From Strobilurus pachycystidiatus (taxonomy: Eukaryota; Basidiomycota; Agaricomycetes; Agaricales; Physalacriaceae), in the NCBI GenBank assembly GCA_019915135.1, contig JAHLMK010000005.1, forward strand, positions 2,356,001 to 2,420,000: a DNA stretch of 64,000 nt, given 5' to 3'. The first letter of the stretch is position 1, and each line of letters begins with the position of its first letter. The position numbers and the translations under genes are program-made. Under the pieces are notes generated by a model. That model did no database searches. It was not told where the DNA came from and saw only the letters and a list, made by a program, of their open reading frames with translations. This document shows positions 22,700-35,329 of this stretch, piece by piece.

Positions 22700-25600
22700 C
22701 TAGCGGGAAACGAATCACATCTACTTAGTAAGTATGGAACGGCGCAATCTGAATCATTATGTATGGTATTTATCCATGGGAAAGGCTTTATGCTGTAAAT
22801 GAACTTGATGCCTATACACAGCCCGCTCGTCCTCGAACATCAGCAGAGCCTTTGTCAACGATGTGTAAGACCAACATCCGCATAGTTGCTATCAGTCATG
22901 ATTTTACACTTTACTACCTTGGAGTAGTTAATTTGGTTTTAGTATTGGCTCCGCCTGCTGTGATGAGCTATAGGAAGATGAAAACACAACCAGCAGCACG
23001 TTCAAGGCTAGGCGGCGAAGCTCTGCGCTTGTCTTGCAAGCTGAAGCTCAAGACGGCTTAGACAGTGACGGCCGTAGCGTCAACTTGAACAGCGTCTCGT
23101 CAAACGAACCATCACGCCAAACCCACTCAAAGGTAGCGGAATATATCTGCCCCCTCGTACCCACAACAGCAGGATACTACCGTGCTTAGATTGTGCATTG
23201 AGGAATGCGCCACCGGAGCTCGGCCAACGCCTCACAATGTGCCGTCGCACGCAATTCGAATGGCACGAGACCAGTGGCAACGCATAAGACTGGAACCATG
23301 ACGAAACCCGGAAAAGCTGCCCGACCATATTCTTACAACCAAAAGCGAAGGTGGTATGCCTGCGGATAATACAGCCGTGTGCCTCAGTGCGATGAACAGT
23401 ATAGGCCACGCTTGCGGGCAGAATACGGGGCCAATTGACTTGAGTATGTTGTAGTTGCAGAGTGCTGTTGCGTCTAAGTGGCACTCATGCTTCGCGGTCC
23501 AAGCGACCCTTGTTTTCGCGGTCCAAGCGACCCTCTTGTCTTTCGCGGTCCAAGCGCCTGTATTTCTCGGTCCAAGCGACCCTCTTGTCTTCGCGGCACA
23601 AGACGACCACTTGCTTTGAGCAGTCACCATTATTTTCTATGAATACAATTGCAAGCGCTTTGTTTTCTTGACGTAATAGAAGCAGTAGCCCTCAGCACTT
23701 AGCACTGAACAGAATCAAAGGCTACTAATAATGGCATGTGGGTGTGAACCTTGGTGTAAGCAGGCGTGAAGCGAGTGGCTGTGAAGAGATTACGTTGGGC
23801 GCGGCTGTGTGTCGGCTGATGGGATTGCACCGACGGGGAATTCGGAGAAACTCTTGGATGTGACAACCAGGACACTTAGACAGTGCCCGGAATTCTAGTA
23901 AGTGACGTGAAGCTACGGAATCTCCAATTCTTATTACAACTAGCATATCTACGCGAATCGGTAACGTTTACCGCGTCTCACACACTCAATTGACCTTGGT
24001 CAGACACCAAACTGTAAGCATTTCCTCATGTGCCTGTCACTCCTTCGTAGACTGCTATCATGCTGATCAGATTCGTGGTTTAGCATTGAAAAGAGGCAGG
24101 TAACAGGTTGTTTACGATCGGAAAGCTCGTGGAAAGACAGCGTCATTGTCTTCAGAGTGTGGCCTTCCCGAGACCGCACCACTGCCTTTTTTTTATTTAC
24201 AATAATGTTAGTTTACTATAAAAAAAAAGGGATGCCTGGTGTGAACCGAACGCCTCATGATGTCGTCATAACCATAGCTCCCCCTATCGTAGCCGCTGCC
24301 CGTTGTCGTCCTCACCGCTCTGCGCCTTTTTTAGGCGACTTTCGTAGTCAGGTCAACTACAGGGATCCACTTCCTATCTGGGTTCTTGTAAAGATCTCGT
24401 GCATACCGGGCCCGCATTTGGACGAACGGATTTGCTAGGTCAGAAAAGGCTTACAATGCGAGGAGGGAAAGTGGCGATCTGGGAATTCTCTGACATAAAA
24501 GCTACTGTCATGCGTCCAGACCAGAGGGGTGTGGTGTATGTAGTCCAGAGCAGCGTACGAGTCAGTCTTTTGGTGCGCGTCATATGCCTTTGCTAGAAAC
24601 ACTCATCTTTTCTGGCCCGACCTAAGGGCTTCAACACTGTTTCACACAGGAGGGTATCGATACCCCAAAGTCGGAGCGAACACAGCGTTGCCTTGCAGCT
24701 CTTTGGAAACGGGCTGGATAGCGGCTCAAGGTGTGGTGCAGACCAAATACTATTTGGTACATATCTGGCCACCTAGGTACCATACATTCAACGCCATCGC
24801 AAAGTTTTGAATCCCGCATTTCTGCCAGTCAGCTAAAGACGTTTTCGGGTCTGTTCCAAAGAACGCGTCTAAGGTGAGTTGATTGCTCATACCGCGATCA
24901 CGATACTATAAATGTACACAGCTTCACACGTGTCAAAGGAAGTCCTTGTGGCAGGGCAACATTTATACAATATGCAGTTGTGGATGAAGGATACACTGAT
25001 GTCATCGGGGGAAGGTAAGTGCTTTGGCGCGACCCGACCGGACGCTTTTGGTCCAAAGCTCAATAGCGCAATCCTATCTCAGCCGGCCTTGATAACAAGT
25101 CAAGCGCTTGACAGCTGCGGAAAGAGCTACGAAAGATGAAAACAATCTCTGTAAGTTGACGAAGAGTGATCTCTCCTTCTTACATATTGTTCTTTCGCAG
25201 GTCGACGCAGCAAATTTCCAAAAGACTGGCACTATATTTTCGGAATTACTCTGGAGCTCCATGACCATTAGCGCAGGCGAATTCTTTCACTGGCCTCATT
25301 TGACTGTTTCCACCAAGACGACGCGAAGGTTCGGAATTCAGGCTGCTTTCAAACGCGTGGAGCGTCAGTTTTTGGCGGAGCCAAAATCTCCGTACTACCG
25401 ATACTACGAGGCGGACCACATGCACGGGGAAGGATATTTTGAGTATCTCGGGAGTACTGAAGGCGTAGTGTATGGTGCAAAGTGCGCGGCTTAAGGAGTT
25501 TCTATGTGAGTAGTTAGTCCGCGCCGAATCAGCAGAGATCCAAAGAAGATGTTGACTGACGATGAGGTTACTCCCAGGCGGCAGTGAGTACATTTGATTT

Positions 25601-28173
25601 TCTCTGACGTTAACCACGACGATTTGCAGAAATTTTGTCCAGGCGGACACGAAACATCTTCTGCGACCTTTGTCATGGCTTACTATACTGAGCCTGAGCA
25701 AACGCCGGAGCAGCAAAGAGAGCGCAATCCAGCCAGGAGATGCCGACGTGCGGAGAGTAGGTACCCAGAGCGCGGAGAGTGACGCCGCAGGACTATGATC
25801 GCAGTGAAGCTACACCAACGCAGTGACTCAAGCCGTCGTCCTATCATGTCATCATGGCGTAAGCGACGTACATATCAGGAGGGTCATGCGTTACCCATCC
25901 ACGCCCCATGGTCGTTTCGAGTCTCGGAGAGAAGACGACGTTGATCTCCGCTTCCGATCCCGTTTTGTACAAGATGGCGTTACAATGAGTGGGGAATTTT
26001 TTTCCCGGTCCAGAAGTGACAATCGTTCCTTGTCGCGATGAGTCCTACAACCGGTGAGGTCTGTCACCTGTGGATTGACTCAAAACGTATTGCAGACAAA
26101 CATTAAGTAATCGACATGTTTGGGGCGTAGACGCTGTGAATGGAGGCCGGAAAGGTTTTTGGGACAGATAGAGAAACAGACTCAGTGGGCGTCTACGCAA
26201 TAGGTGATGTGTTTTGGGGCCAAGGTCCGTTCTGCAAGTTGCTGACATCTGTTGTGCCAGGCGACATCAGTATGCGTGCCTCACGAAATAAACAGCATTC
26301 TAACTCGCTTTCAGGCGCAGGTATTCGAAGTTGCATTTGGCCTGGGCGCTTTGCGTGTTCCCTTTGCTTGGAGTACAGTTGAACTCACGTATGTTGAAGC
26401 CTATAATGGCAATACAACGATCTTATCGAGCTCGTGCGCATTTCGAGTTTACGTCAAAGGAGCAGAAGATACAGAGTGCGGTGGGGATTATCATGACACC
26501 AGTGTACGGGCATCAGAGAATGCAGATGCCTCTCCAGGTACACGGTCGCGTCGTAGACATTTGTTCTCCGTGTGTCACCCAAGTACCAATGGGCTCAGTA
26601 TTATATCACCATTAGAGTAGCTTGTACGCATCAACGTCCATCTGTACATCCATGACGGTGGTCCACTGACTATCTTGCGTCTGTATCTTCTATTGACTTT
26701 ACCACCAAGACCTGTGACCCGGTAGGCCCTTGGCCATTGAGCGTTCCACAGTCTTCGTTCAATGGAACTGTTCCATTAGCTGACAGTATTCCACTGCATA
26801 TTCTCGCACGGATGAGATGGAAGGAAAATGAAATTTTTCAATGAATTCGAAGTCATCCAACTCATGCCGGTCCTACAATAGTAAAATCAAATTCATCTTC
26901 ATGGATCTAAACTGTTAGAGCGCGTCGTGTTTCGACATGAGTTGGACATACTCAAGCAGATAGTGCCTGCAACATCGTATTCTTCAGCCGAGCACTGTAA
27001 GGCCCGACGCCCAGAGCGCGATCGGCCCGACCCACCGGGCTCGGACAGATTGTGGATAGTATGTCAATTACACCGGACACAACAGGTTGTCGTTAGACGG
27101 GCGAATGACCGCCGATAAGAAGAGTGGTGATCCTCCTTGCCTTACCAAGAGCGGGCTGTCTTAGATGCGCAGATGTCACGCCCCTAGTGGAGGCCCGCAA
27201 ACGCTAGGGATTACTTGAGCGCGTTAGACCGCCACAGATGAGGATGGGAAGACGAGCTAAAGTCGGTGTTGATGCATTTTAGGTGCAATGATGTGAAACA
27301 CGTGAGGTTCGAGATGGTTAAATGAGTACTGCAGCACGTGAGCGAGAGACGGTACACTGCGAGGGTTTATACGACCTGTACTTAGACCATCGGCTGTGGA
27401 GCGGGGTGGCTACCCTCACTACCCTAATCCATGCACTTCCTCCCTTGGCAGCTGATGGGAGTCAAGTAAGTCGAAATAATCCCTGATACTCACCGGCGAG
27501 CTCTAGCAACGTATATATACAACATCGCCTAGGAACAATGCCAGTGCGACATCGTATACCGTTCTATACAAAACTCACGACATCCACGGTCTCAAACGTA
27601 TGCGGAACAGGCCAACACTAGTATTAGTCGTCGTTGACGTTCGATAAAGCACTGCAGAGGCGTCCAACCTCGCGGGAGTTGTCGGGGCCATCACTTCTCA
27701 GCGCAAGCCTTTCATGAAGTCAATCTCTTCTCGATACTCAGAGGCGAAACATTTCAGTATACAGTCTTGGATCTAAAGTGAATACTTTCAGACCTTGTCA
27801 GATGTCGGACGTGCATCGCGAGGAAAAAATGGTCGCGACAAGGGACGACGGGTCACGAGTCATTGACTGGGACAAGTTAAGGACACCCGTCCGGCTCTTC
27901 AAAATCTACATCGGTTGTAAGTGTGGCCGGCAGATGCATGATCATGAGTTGCCAAAAGAATGAGATACGAAAATAGAGAGAATTGGAGACGTGCTCAGAC
28001 ATTGCGTTTCCTGGACTACTGAAAGCTTTCGGGGCTTGTAAATGGGCAAAGGGAGGTGGGTGAACCAATATGGAAATCGGACGGGACAATACGCCTTGCA
28101 CGGAGGGTCGTCCTGAAGTGCGGTACACTGTGATCGACAATGGGCTTGACCACTGGCCACAACAGCGAACAGG
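22700..28173. other. 5.5 kb gene-poor block
   Basis: No gene model could be supported. Open frames are short, often lack an ATG, and do not join through plausible introns. A plus-strand frame at 25108-25494 (containing YYRYYEADHMHGEGYFEYLG) and another near 26300 look mildly coding-like and may be remnants. The block contains a minisatellite at 23491-23613 and A/T runs around 24190-24235. I recognise no transposase, reverse transcriptase or terminal repeats. It may be old degenerate mobile DNA. Confidence 0.4.
23491..23613. repeat. Minisatellite, five units of 22-27 bases
   Basis: Units begin at about 23491, 23515, 23541, 23563 and 23590. Each starts TTCGCGGTCCAAGCGACC or a close variant and ends in a CTCTTGTC-like tail. 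The last unit is the most diverged. Read on the minus strand it gives a repeated AWTAK-like peptide, but there is no gene context, so the repeat is treated as non-coding. Confidence 0.88.
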
Positions 28174-28183
28174 GTATATATAA
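28174..28183 (+). promoter_or_regulatory. TATA box of the short orphan gene
   Basis: GTATATATAA about 180 bases upstream of the ATG at 28359, in otherwise unremarkable sequence. It is one reason to believe the downstream gene. Confidence 0.5.
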
Positions 28184-28358
28184 GAGCCCGATCTGTATGC
28201 TGTGGGAAAATCGCAGCGCCTCTTCGCCCCACTCAGCGTGACACACCCACCATCATCTACGCTCCTCTCAAATCCGAACAGCCACTCAGTAAACACAATT
28301 GGCCTACGATCACCACCTCCCACAGGCGCATCATCTCAGTTCCGAGCATAACGAATTC

Positions 28359-28699
28359 ATGCCCTGTTCGAAGTTCGAACGTATGAAAGTCCAGCACAAC
28401 CATCCACTGCCTACCACTTACGAGGACTTCCTAGGCGTCTCTTCCCAAGATCTCGAGCCCAGGAAGTGATCCGCAATCTCTACTCTTAGTCCCTCCTTTC
28501 CACCGCACCTCGATGCAGAAACGCCGCTCGGCGAAAATCGGTCTCGACGGCGATTCAAGACGCTCTTCCCCCGGTCATGGAGGCGGACTACCGCTTCACA
28601 TTCAAGAGATGCTCCAAGCTCTATGAAGTCGACGATTGGAGAAGAGGTGCAGAGCGTGTTGCAGGAGAGCGAGTCAGTTCAAGCCGCTGGCGGAATTAG
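28359..28699 (+). CDS. Short orphan protein, unknown function
   Basis: Two exons (28359-28465 and 28519-28699) joined by a 53-base intron with GTGATC donor and TGCAG acceptor give exactly 95 codons plus stop. The product begins MPCSKFERMKVQHNH and includes YEDFLGVSSQDLEPRK, then DALPPVMEADYRFTFKRCSK and a basic, Arg-rich end. No signal peptide or membrane segment. I do not recognise it. The stop at 28697-28699 could instead be spliced out, because sequence to about 29260 stays GC-rich and open in all frames. Support comes from the TATA box, exact frame across the intron and non-random amino-acid order; no homologue is known to me. Confidence 0.5.
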
Positions 28700-29260
28700 G
28701 GTAGCTCCCAAGCCGAAGGACAAGGATTCGAAGATTGAATCACGCGTCCGTTCGAAGCCGCCCGTTGGACGAGCCGTCGCTCCAGCGTCGCAGGTCGGAC
28801 CCGAAGCCATACCGTATCCGGTGCTCCTTCCAACCGCAGCCTCCGATGTCACCCAAAACCTCGCTCCCAGACAGAGCCATAGCGTCTACGATCAACCGAC
28901 ATCGCCTTCGGAAGACGTACGCATCGGAAGAAGCGGTGTGTGGGACGTCGCCCGTCCGCTGGTGGAGAGATCAAACACTGGGTTTACGAGTCGGCCGTCT
29001 CTTCTGTGGAGGTGCACGACTCGAGGCATTCTTCCGTAGAATCATTGTCTCGACCCACGGCCAGTGAAGCCAGCAAGGCGAAGAAGTATCAAGGATTGCA
29101 AGATGTGGACGGGCTACCCAGAGGAAGTAGGCGCAGAGTCACTTCCATGGATGGCGAAGCCCAGTCAATCACCTCGGGCAAGAAGAGGCGCTCCTTCACC
29201 ACTGCGCAAGTTTCGGGCATGGCAGACGTGCGGGACGTCTGCGGCGGAAGAATATAGTCA
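28700..29260 (+). pseudogene. GC-rich open tract, possible extension or frameshifted exon
   Basis: Two overlapping plus-strand frames (28623-29039 and 28940-29257) are both open and both coding-like. The first carries RSGVWDVARPLVE. The second carries HWVYESAVSSVEVHDSRHSS and a Lys/Arg-rich end, as if one protein changed frame near 28940-28980. It may be a further exon of the short gene at 28359, a frameshifted pseudogene, or contain an unrecognised intron. No domain seen. Confidence 0.3.
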
Positions 29261-31113
29261 TTCACTAGCAGTAGTTCTCGTTCAAATTTTTGGCTCTTCA
29301 TGTTGTAATAATTCTATCTGTAAATTTTTGTTCATACCGCATAATAGTTAATAATTAGACGCCACACTCACATTCGATCCCGAGTAAGAAATACAAGAGC
29401 AGCCCGGTTCATCCGAGGCGGAACAGAACTTTTTGCAAGTGAAAGTCAGCGCGTGGGCAGGGTCGTTCCTAGGTATCAGTCTACCATTATGGTACCGCTG
29501 GAATTTGCGAGGCTACATAGGCGAGGATCCACGAGCCAATCAAGATTCGGTCGGGCATCCAAAGCTTGGGCGAGTCAACGTGCCAGTGCCTGGATCTTGC
29601 CCAACTTTAGTTCAATCAACAACATGCAGACAACATGCGACGGGCTATGGCCGAGTGTGAAGCTCGCACGCAAGGGTGAAAATGAGACTTACCAGAAGGA
29701 AATGAATGGCAAGTAGGGATCATGCGCGACGCACGGCTGTATACATCCCACTGTTGACAGATTCTAAAGACATCATTTTTAGGGTACGTTCTGCGTCGAT
29801 TCGAGAAGCGGGGCCCGCGAAGCTCGCCGACTGAACTGAGAATGACGGTTCACGTAAACTCTTCCGTGTGCCGCAGGCATCACAAATTGTGGCGGAGACG
29901 CAAGCGGAACGCGTTCCTTGAGGCGCGAGATTGTGCTGGAAGATAATCCTCGTAAAATCCCACCACGAATTCCTCAATCTTGAATCCAAAGCGGTTGTAA
30001 AGAAGCTGTATACAGTGGTCTTTGAGGCTACAAGTGAAACCAATCGTTGACCGACACTCACAATCGCTGGGCTATTAGCGGAGACGTGGAGCGTGATATC
30101 CTTATAAGGATTCAGTTGAATAAGGTGGTACAACATCGATCTGTTCTCGAAACAGTTAGCTTTCGGAACATTGGGAGAGACAAAAATTACCTACGTCGCG
30201 ATCTGAGAATTATCCCATCCAACCTTGACGGCGAGGTACGTGACATACGTCTCTTGTGGAGAGCTGATGATCACGATACCAAGAACCAGACGCTTGTAGG
30301 TCGCCACGACGGTGGACCGTTCCGGCCAATAGTGCAAAGAGTCCTGAACTGAACACCTCCCGAGTTGAAATGAAAGAACTTCACGGGTAGCACTGAACTT
30401 TCTCACCATCTATACCGTCCCAGAAAGTCCGACGAAGAATCTCGTGAACCTGTGGTAAATGCCACGACTGAAGAGTGCCGTATTCAATTGGTGCGAGTGT
30501 TTCACGAGGAAGTTCTCGGTCTGGACTACACAAGGAACATCAGTCAACAAGACGATGGCTGCTGGGTGGCTAAAAAAGATGGTGGACGCCAAAATGAAGG
30601 TACTTACTGGAACAAGCCGTAATGTTGCCGGACGTCGCTCATGAGTGACATCCAGGGAGAGCACGCGTTCCAGTCTACTGCTATTATATTGGTAGCTCCA
30701 AGGTTACTCACGCCCTCCAGGCGAGATAGGAAGGAAGAATGATACGGCGTAGTGTGTATGCGCAGTATGGCATCCAGAATTTTTGGGGTGAGAGCATCAT
30801 CTGTCTGGGTAGGGGTGAAGAAAGCCTCGTTGAGGCCTGCGACTTGTTGATTACTAGCGGTGGCTAGACTAGAAGTCTTGAAATCTACTCCGTGCTAGCG
30901 AAGGGTTGCGGTTAGCCATACGCGGCGGTAGAATCAGGAAACGGACCCACCTGAACGTGATCAAGCCGGCGGGCGATGAGCTTCGTCGCACTATATTCAG
31001 TTTGTATTGGCTGTGAAAAACTGTTGAAAGTTTGCCGGAGGTTTGATTGTTCGAGATGTGACAGCATACGCAGAGTCAAACCCTTACGGAAAGAAGCACA
31101 ATGAGCATGGAAA
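29261..31113. other. 1.85 kb without a supported gene
   Basis: The first 120 bases are AT-rich. Minus-strand frames at 29720-30136 and 30191-30409 have hydrophobic or coding-like stretches and may be decayed exons, but I could not assemble them into a gene. Confidence 0.35.
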
Positions 31114-31490
31114 TCATGGTTCAATGACAGAGAGAAGTGCCTTGTCGTCTTTTCCGCCGAGCTGCTCGAGAATTGAGTCCCTTACTCGCCGGTACTCAAG
31201 CTGAAGATGCTTCTCGAAAAAGTCCTCATATGGTGATGGTTTGGTTTCGACTGGCTCGTCCAGGATAACATCGAGGTCCTCCCGTAATCTGGCGAGTTTC
31301 GTAAATTCACCACTCTGATTGTTCTTCTGCTTTCTCCGCCTCGAGGGTTTCTATACTTGCATAAGAAATTTTCATGAGGGGTACACGCCAGATGTCACCT
31401 TGTTCTGTTTCCGTTTGTTGTCTGTGTGTTCGTCAGAATCATAGAACTCGTCCGAGGACATCCACTCCGCCAGCCACAGGTTACACACGT
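31114..31490 (-). CDS. C-terminal exons of an unrecognised protein (5' end not found)
   Basis: Two minus-strand exons are well supported. The last (31114-31350) is 79 codons including TGA. It follows a 48-base intron (GTGACA donor, GTATAG acceptor) and reads from KPSRRRKQKNNQSGEF through LREDLDVILDEPVETKPSPY to KDDKALLSVIEP. The preceding exon ends at 31399 and contains LAEWMSSDEFYDSDEHTD. The product end is highly charged and probably helical. The frame upstream of about 31520 closes, so there must be another exon or a break. It lies downstream of the TFIIIC gene in the same direction. Function unknown; the start given is only the extent of visible coding. Confidence 0.45.
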
Positions 31491-32194
31491 GGACGAACGA
31501 AAAGAAGATGGAGGTGGTTACGTCATGTTATCAATGAGGTGTGGAATCACATCGACGCAATGGGCATTCAACGCTTTCGGTCTCAACGTCCTCAACTCTT
31601 GATCTCATTGTCTCAGAAAGTCGCCTTCCGCCTTCTGCGTGCGGCTCCCAAGCAACAGACCAACGTACTTGTCTCAACCATTGAACCAGCGTCTTCGGCC
31701 GATGATCGGCTCTTGGCCAATTGTGGTATAAGGACCTACCGACGTCCACAGTGAGGCAGTATTTCTGTAATCTTGTCACCAACGAGCACCACCATAGCGA
31801 CGAGCTTGTAGTAAAACAGTGGTAAGATGAGAAGGCTCAGAGGTGTGTGGAATGGCTAGTCAGCAAGTTATTTGGGCAAATCAATAATGTCATAATCACA
31901 AAATTCCATGCCCTTTCTTTCTGTTCAGGAGCGATACGCATCTCGCCATGGTCCCTGTCCATCACTATCTGCAGGGTGGTGTCAGAAAGAGCGTACGGTC
32001 TATGTAATTCATGAATATCAAGACCCTCGGCGCAGCCTGCATCGATATGATATTGGCAGTTGAAGAACGAAGACTCTGAATCGGAAACATCAAGAGGCAA
32101 GGATTTTCTGGCCAAATCGGGTCAGAATTGCACTTACAACGACAAGTAAAGTAAGTGATGAGTGAATACATAAGAGGTACATGAAATACGATTA
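31491..32194. other. Spacer 3' of the TFIIIC gene
   Basis: Contains minus-strand open frames at 31531-31782 and 31837-32115 that could include upstream exons of the unrecognised gene, and the 3' untranslated region of the TFIIIC subunit. Nothing further could be supported. Confidence 0.35.
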
Positions 32195-35100
32195 CTACAT
32201 CATGCTCAGGAAGGTGTTCCCGCAGTACAAGCACTTGTCGGCAGCCTCGAGAAGTTCTTCGACTATCCAACTCTGCGCCGACGGTGGTAGCCAGTTAGAC
32301 TCAATCGCGAAGTCATGTTGCATAGACAAAGGCAGGAACGTCCTGCGCTGACATCCGACGCAGGACCTAACGAACGGTGTTGCCATGAGAAAAGATGAAA
32401 CGGAACAAGGATCTTGAATCTGCATCAATAGTGTTTGCTCGGCGACGAGGGACCGACTGACCCCAGACATGCCCTTTAGCGCAAGATAGCGAGCCGGTGC
32501 CGCCGCTGACAGGTTCACTACAGGCTGGGCACGATTCAGGAAGCGATGCAGCTAGTTCACTTTGCCCTTGGTCGCTTCCTAGTAAAGACGGCTGGTTCGT
32601 GGAGATGAAATTCAACAGTGTTCGTGCCTCCTGATGAGTTTGCGTCGGAGAATCAGGCTGAGTTGCTTGTCGAACAACCCTAAGAATGAAAGGGATATCT
32701 CGTGCTGTGGGGCGAGATTGCATCAGTACGACTGGAGCAGGCATCATGCACCGTGGGGAGACATACCGATTAGAACAGACGTCACCGCGCCCAGATGACC
32801 TATGAGTATTTGTAGCACTCCGTCAGATATTAGAGAGCAAATTGTATGCGCTGTTCCGTAGCACTCCTCCATCATAGCGGCGCTCCCCGAAGCGGTGGCG
32901 CATTGCTAGTTTGAGAATGAGCCCGGTGGGTTCAAGAATAAGCGAGTCCGCAAACCATGATCGCCTCTGTGAGCTGGAGCCTGAGTCGGAGCGAGAACAG
33001 ACGGTCAGAGCCATAAAAGCTCCTTCTGAGGCTTGTCCTGAATCTAGATCGCAAGTCTGATCCTGGGTCTCTTGACCAAGGAGTCAATGAGCGGAGCAAT
33101 GGAGCCTCAGAAGCCCAACTGATGCATCGCAGAGTCCGAATCATATCAAGATGCAATTCAGGGACCGTTTCTAACCAGAGAAATATAGGTCGAAGTGTGT
33201 GTATTGGTGACGCACGGGAAGCTGAAGGTGTTGGTCAATTTGGTAGTAGAGGTCCAGAATGAGAAGTACGGACCGCTCTTAGTCGTCGCCAGGATGTATT
33301 CAAGCTCGTTGAGTATACCTTCGTGAATTTGGTCGACGTGACAAAGTTGAACGCTAATGAGGTGGGACAAGCGGCTACGTTCGCTCTTCACGGTCATATC
33401 CGCCGGTCGCCAAGATCTGATCCTTATGTCAATTAATGTGCACATTGTGGGAAAGACGAGCGATAACTCACTGTTGTGTCAAAGCGACCGAAGCAAAACC
33501 GTCAAGCGAGATCAAGCCACTAGTCCGATTTACGTCAAAGTTCGTGATATCTTCGTTCTGGATAGTTGCGAAGATAGACCGCAGCCCCTCGGTTAGACGC
33601 TGGCTACTAAGTGGTGTGGTCGGGTTCAGGCCCCATTCGGGGTACTTGAAAAGGTCTTTGATGGTACGTATAGTGCCATCGAATAAGCTAATCACGAGAA
33701 CATCGTGTTGTCGGAAATACGCAAGACCTGAAACAGGCTGCAAGGCAGAGGAGCCGACGGTCAAAATTTGAGGAGGAATGTATAAAACCCGTGGTCCCGC
33801 CCATGAACACGGAGGTGATGCCGGCGACCAAAGGTCAACGACACCAGGCCTGCATCTAACAAGAAGAGCCTGGAAACCCAATCAGGTACGCGAAGGTTAA
33901 TGGCCGTTCCCGTAACACAGACCTTATCCCCGGAAACGATCCAGCTCAGCGCTGTGGTAGTGCATTCCTCACTCGAAGAGAAGACATTCCCAAGCGGTAT
34001 ACCAAAAAATGTCTTGACAAGGAAATCACATCCAAGGGCATGACTGGATCCCTCGAACTCTCCCTTAATTTCGATTTTGACGAGACCGACAACTCCGTCG
34101 GAAGAGCAGTGGGCAAGCCAGCTTTCACCTATGAATCATTTGTCAGCTGAATGTCTCCGTGAGTCTCGGGGCTAAGGAGGAAGATAGGATGGAGGTAGTA
34201 AGGATGATAGATCAGTCTCTCACAGAAGCCAACATCATTCAAAATCCAGGGCATGAAACACAGGTGGGTCAGCCATTTATCAGAGACCTGTAAGATTCCA
34301 ATTTGGCTCATTCGACCTAATCTTGCATCAAATCTATGGCAGTCAGAGTGCGCCATATCGCCGTGAATAGTGGGGTACAATACCTCAAGAAGCACAGAGT
34401 ACCTGCGCGGGATCCCGTCACCAGAAGAGACGCGTCTATGCACGGGCTCGGGGACAAGCCAAAATCTGCCTGACCGGACCAGGCAACGGCTTTCGCAACG
34501 CGGCAGTTGGTAGATATATGGCATCATGTAAATCTGGCTCACTGGTTATCTGTGCCTGAAGTAGTCGACGTTGCGCCGTTTCTGATTTGTGGTGCATGGC
34601 CACCAGAAAGGGCGTCACGTCGAAAATCTAGAGCCCGTCAACTCTACCGTCAGTTGCACGGCATCGTGCGACTGACTTTGGTCCATTCCCCGTGAAATGA
34701 ATTCCTTAGCGCAGACCACAAGGTCAAGTCCATGTTGGAGCTAAGAACGGCGATAATACATCTATAAATCGATTAAAATGTAACGTAGTCATGGGTACAC
34801 TTGCGACAGTTAGCTCCGAGGCGGACTCACCCTCCACACGCGGTCAAACCCGACGGCGAACACGCCACCATTTGGACGTGATAATCAACTGAACCAAGCG
34901 AGAGAAGTGCCCATTCTAGCGTTGCACGAGCGAGCGTTACTTCGGCGATGGAGATGATCAAGCCAGAACATACCTTGCGATAACTCGGCCCAGTTACAAA
35001 GATGTTTTCTCTGTACGTCTATGGTAGTGCGGACCCAGCGAAGACTGGTGGCATCTGCTCTTCCACCATCTGGGGCGTTTCCGGTGGAGGCTATACCAAG

Positions 35101-35329
35101 ATGACGAGGGGTCTAGAAGATTGAAGAGAATGGGGATAATAAGCGCCAAACGAATGCATGCATCAGGCGGTGAGCCATGTTCCCGGCGAAGGACACTCAC
35201 CAGAACGTGCACCTTTGATTTGGCCGCGAGAAAAAGTTGTCCATCATCGGACCACTGAAGGGAGGTGGATGAAGGCTTCGCGTTGGCGAACGGAAGGTCA
35301 ACCCGCGAGAGGAGAAGCGGCACAGACAT
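32195..35329 (-). CDS. TFIIIC subunit with WD40-like N-terminus and C-terminal zinc finger (TFIIIC90/GTF3C4-like)
   Basis: Subunit of the RNA polymerase III factor TFIIIC, which binds tRNA promoters. The ATG at 35329 gives MSVPLLLSRVDLPF followed by the first propeller strand LQWSDDGQLFLAAKSKVHVL. The next exon has LGIASTGN and WVRTTIDVQRKHLCNWAE. Near 34740, IAVLSSNMDLTLW is another typical strand. Propeller-like coding continues through VSGLAYFRQHDVLVISLFDG (about 33720). The last two exons hold the family zinc finger: CPACSEPV, CAKGHVW, a 49-base intron, then CVGCQRRTFL and KCLYCGNTF, ending at TAG 32195-32197. Many introns; I resolved the first and last ones, not all in the middle. The two conserved ends in one orientation make the call reliable even though exon borders are incomplete. 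Confidence 0.82.

Noticed and set aside
23232..23630. Minus-strand frame encoding repeated AWTAK peptides
   Set aside because: It is only the translation of the minisatellite and has no gene structure.
22700..31113. Retrotransposon or DNA transposon
   Set aside because: No reverse transcriptase, integrase or transposase motif and no terminal repeats could be identified.
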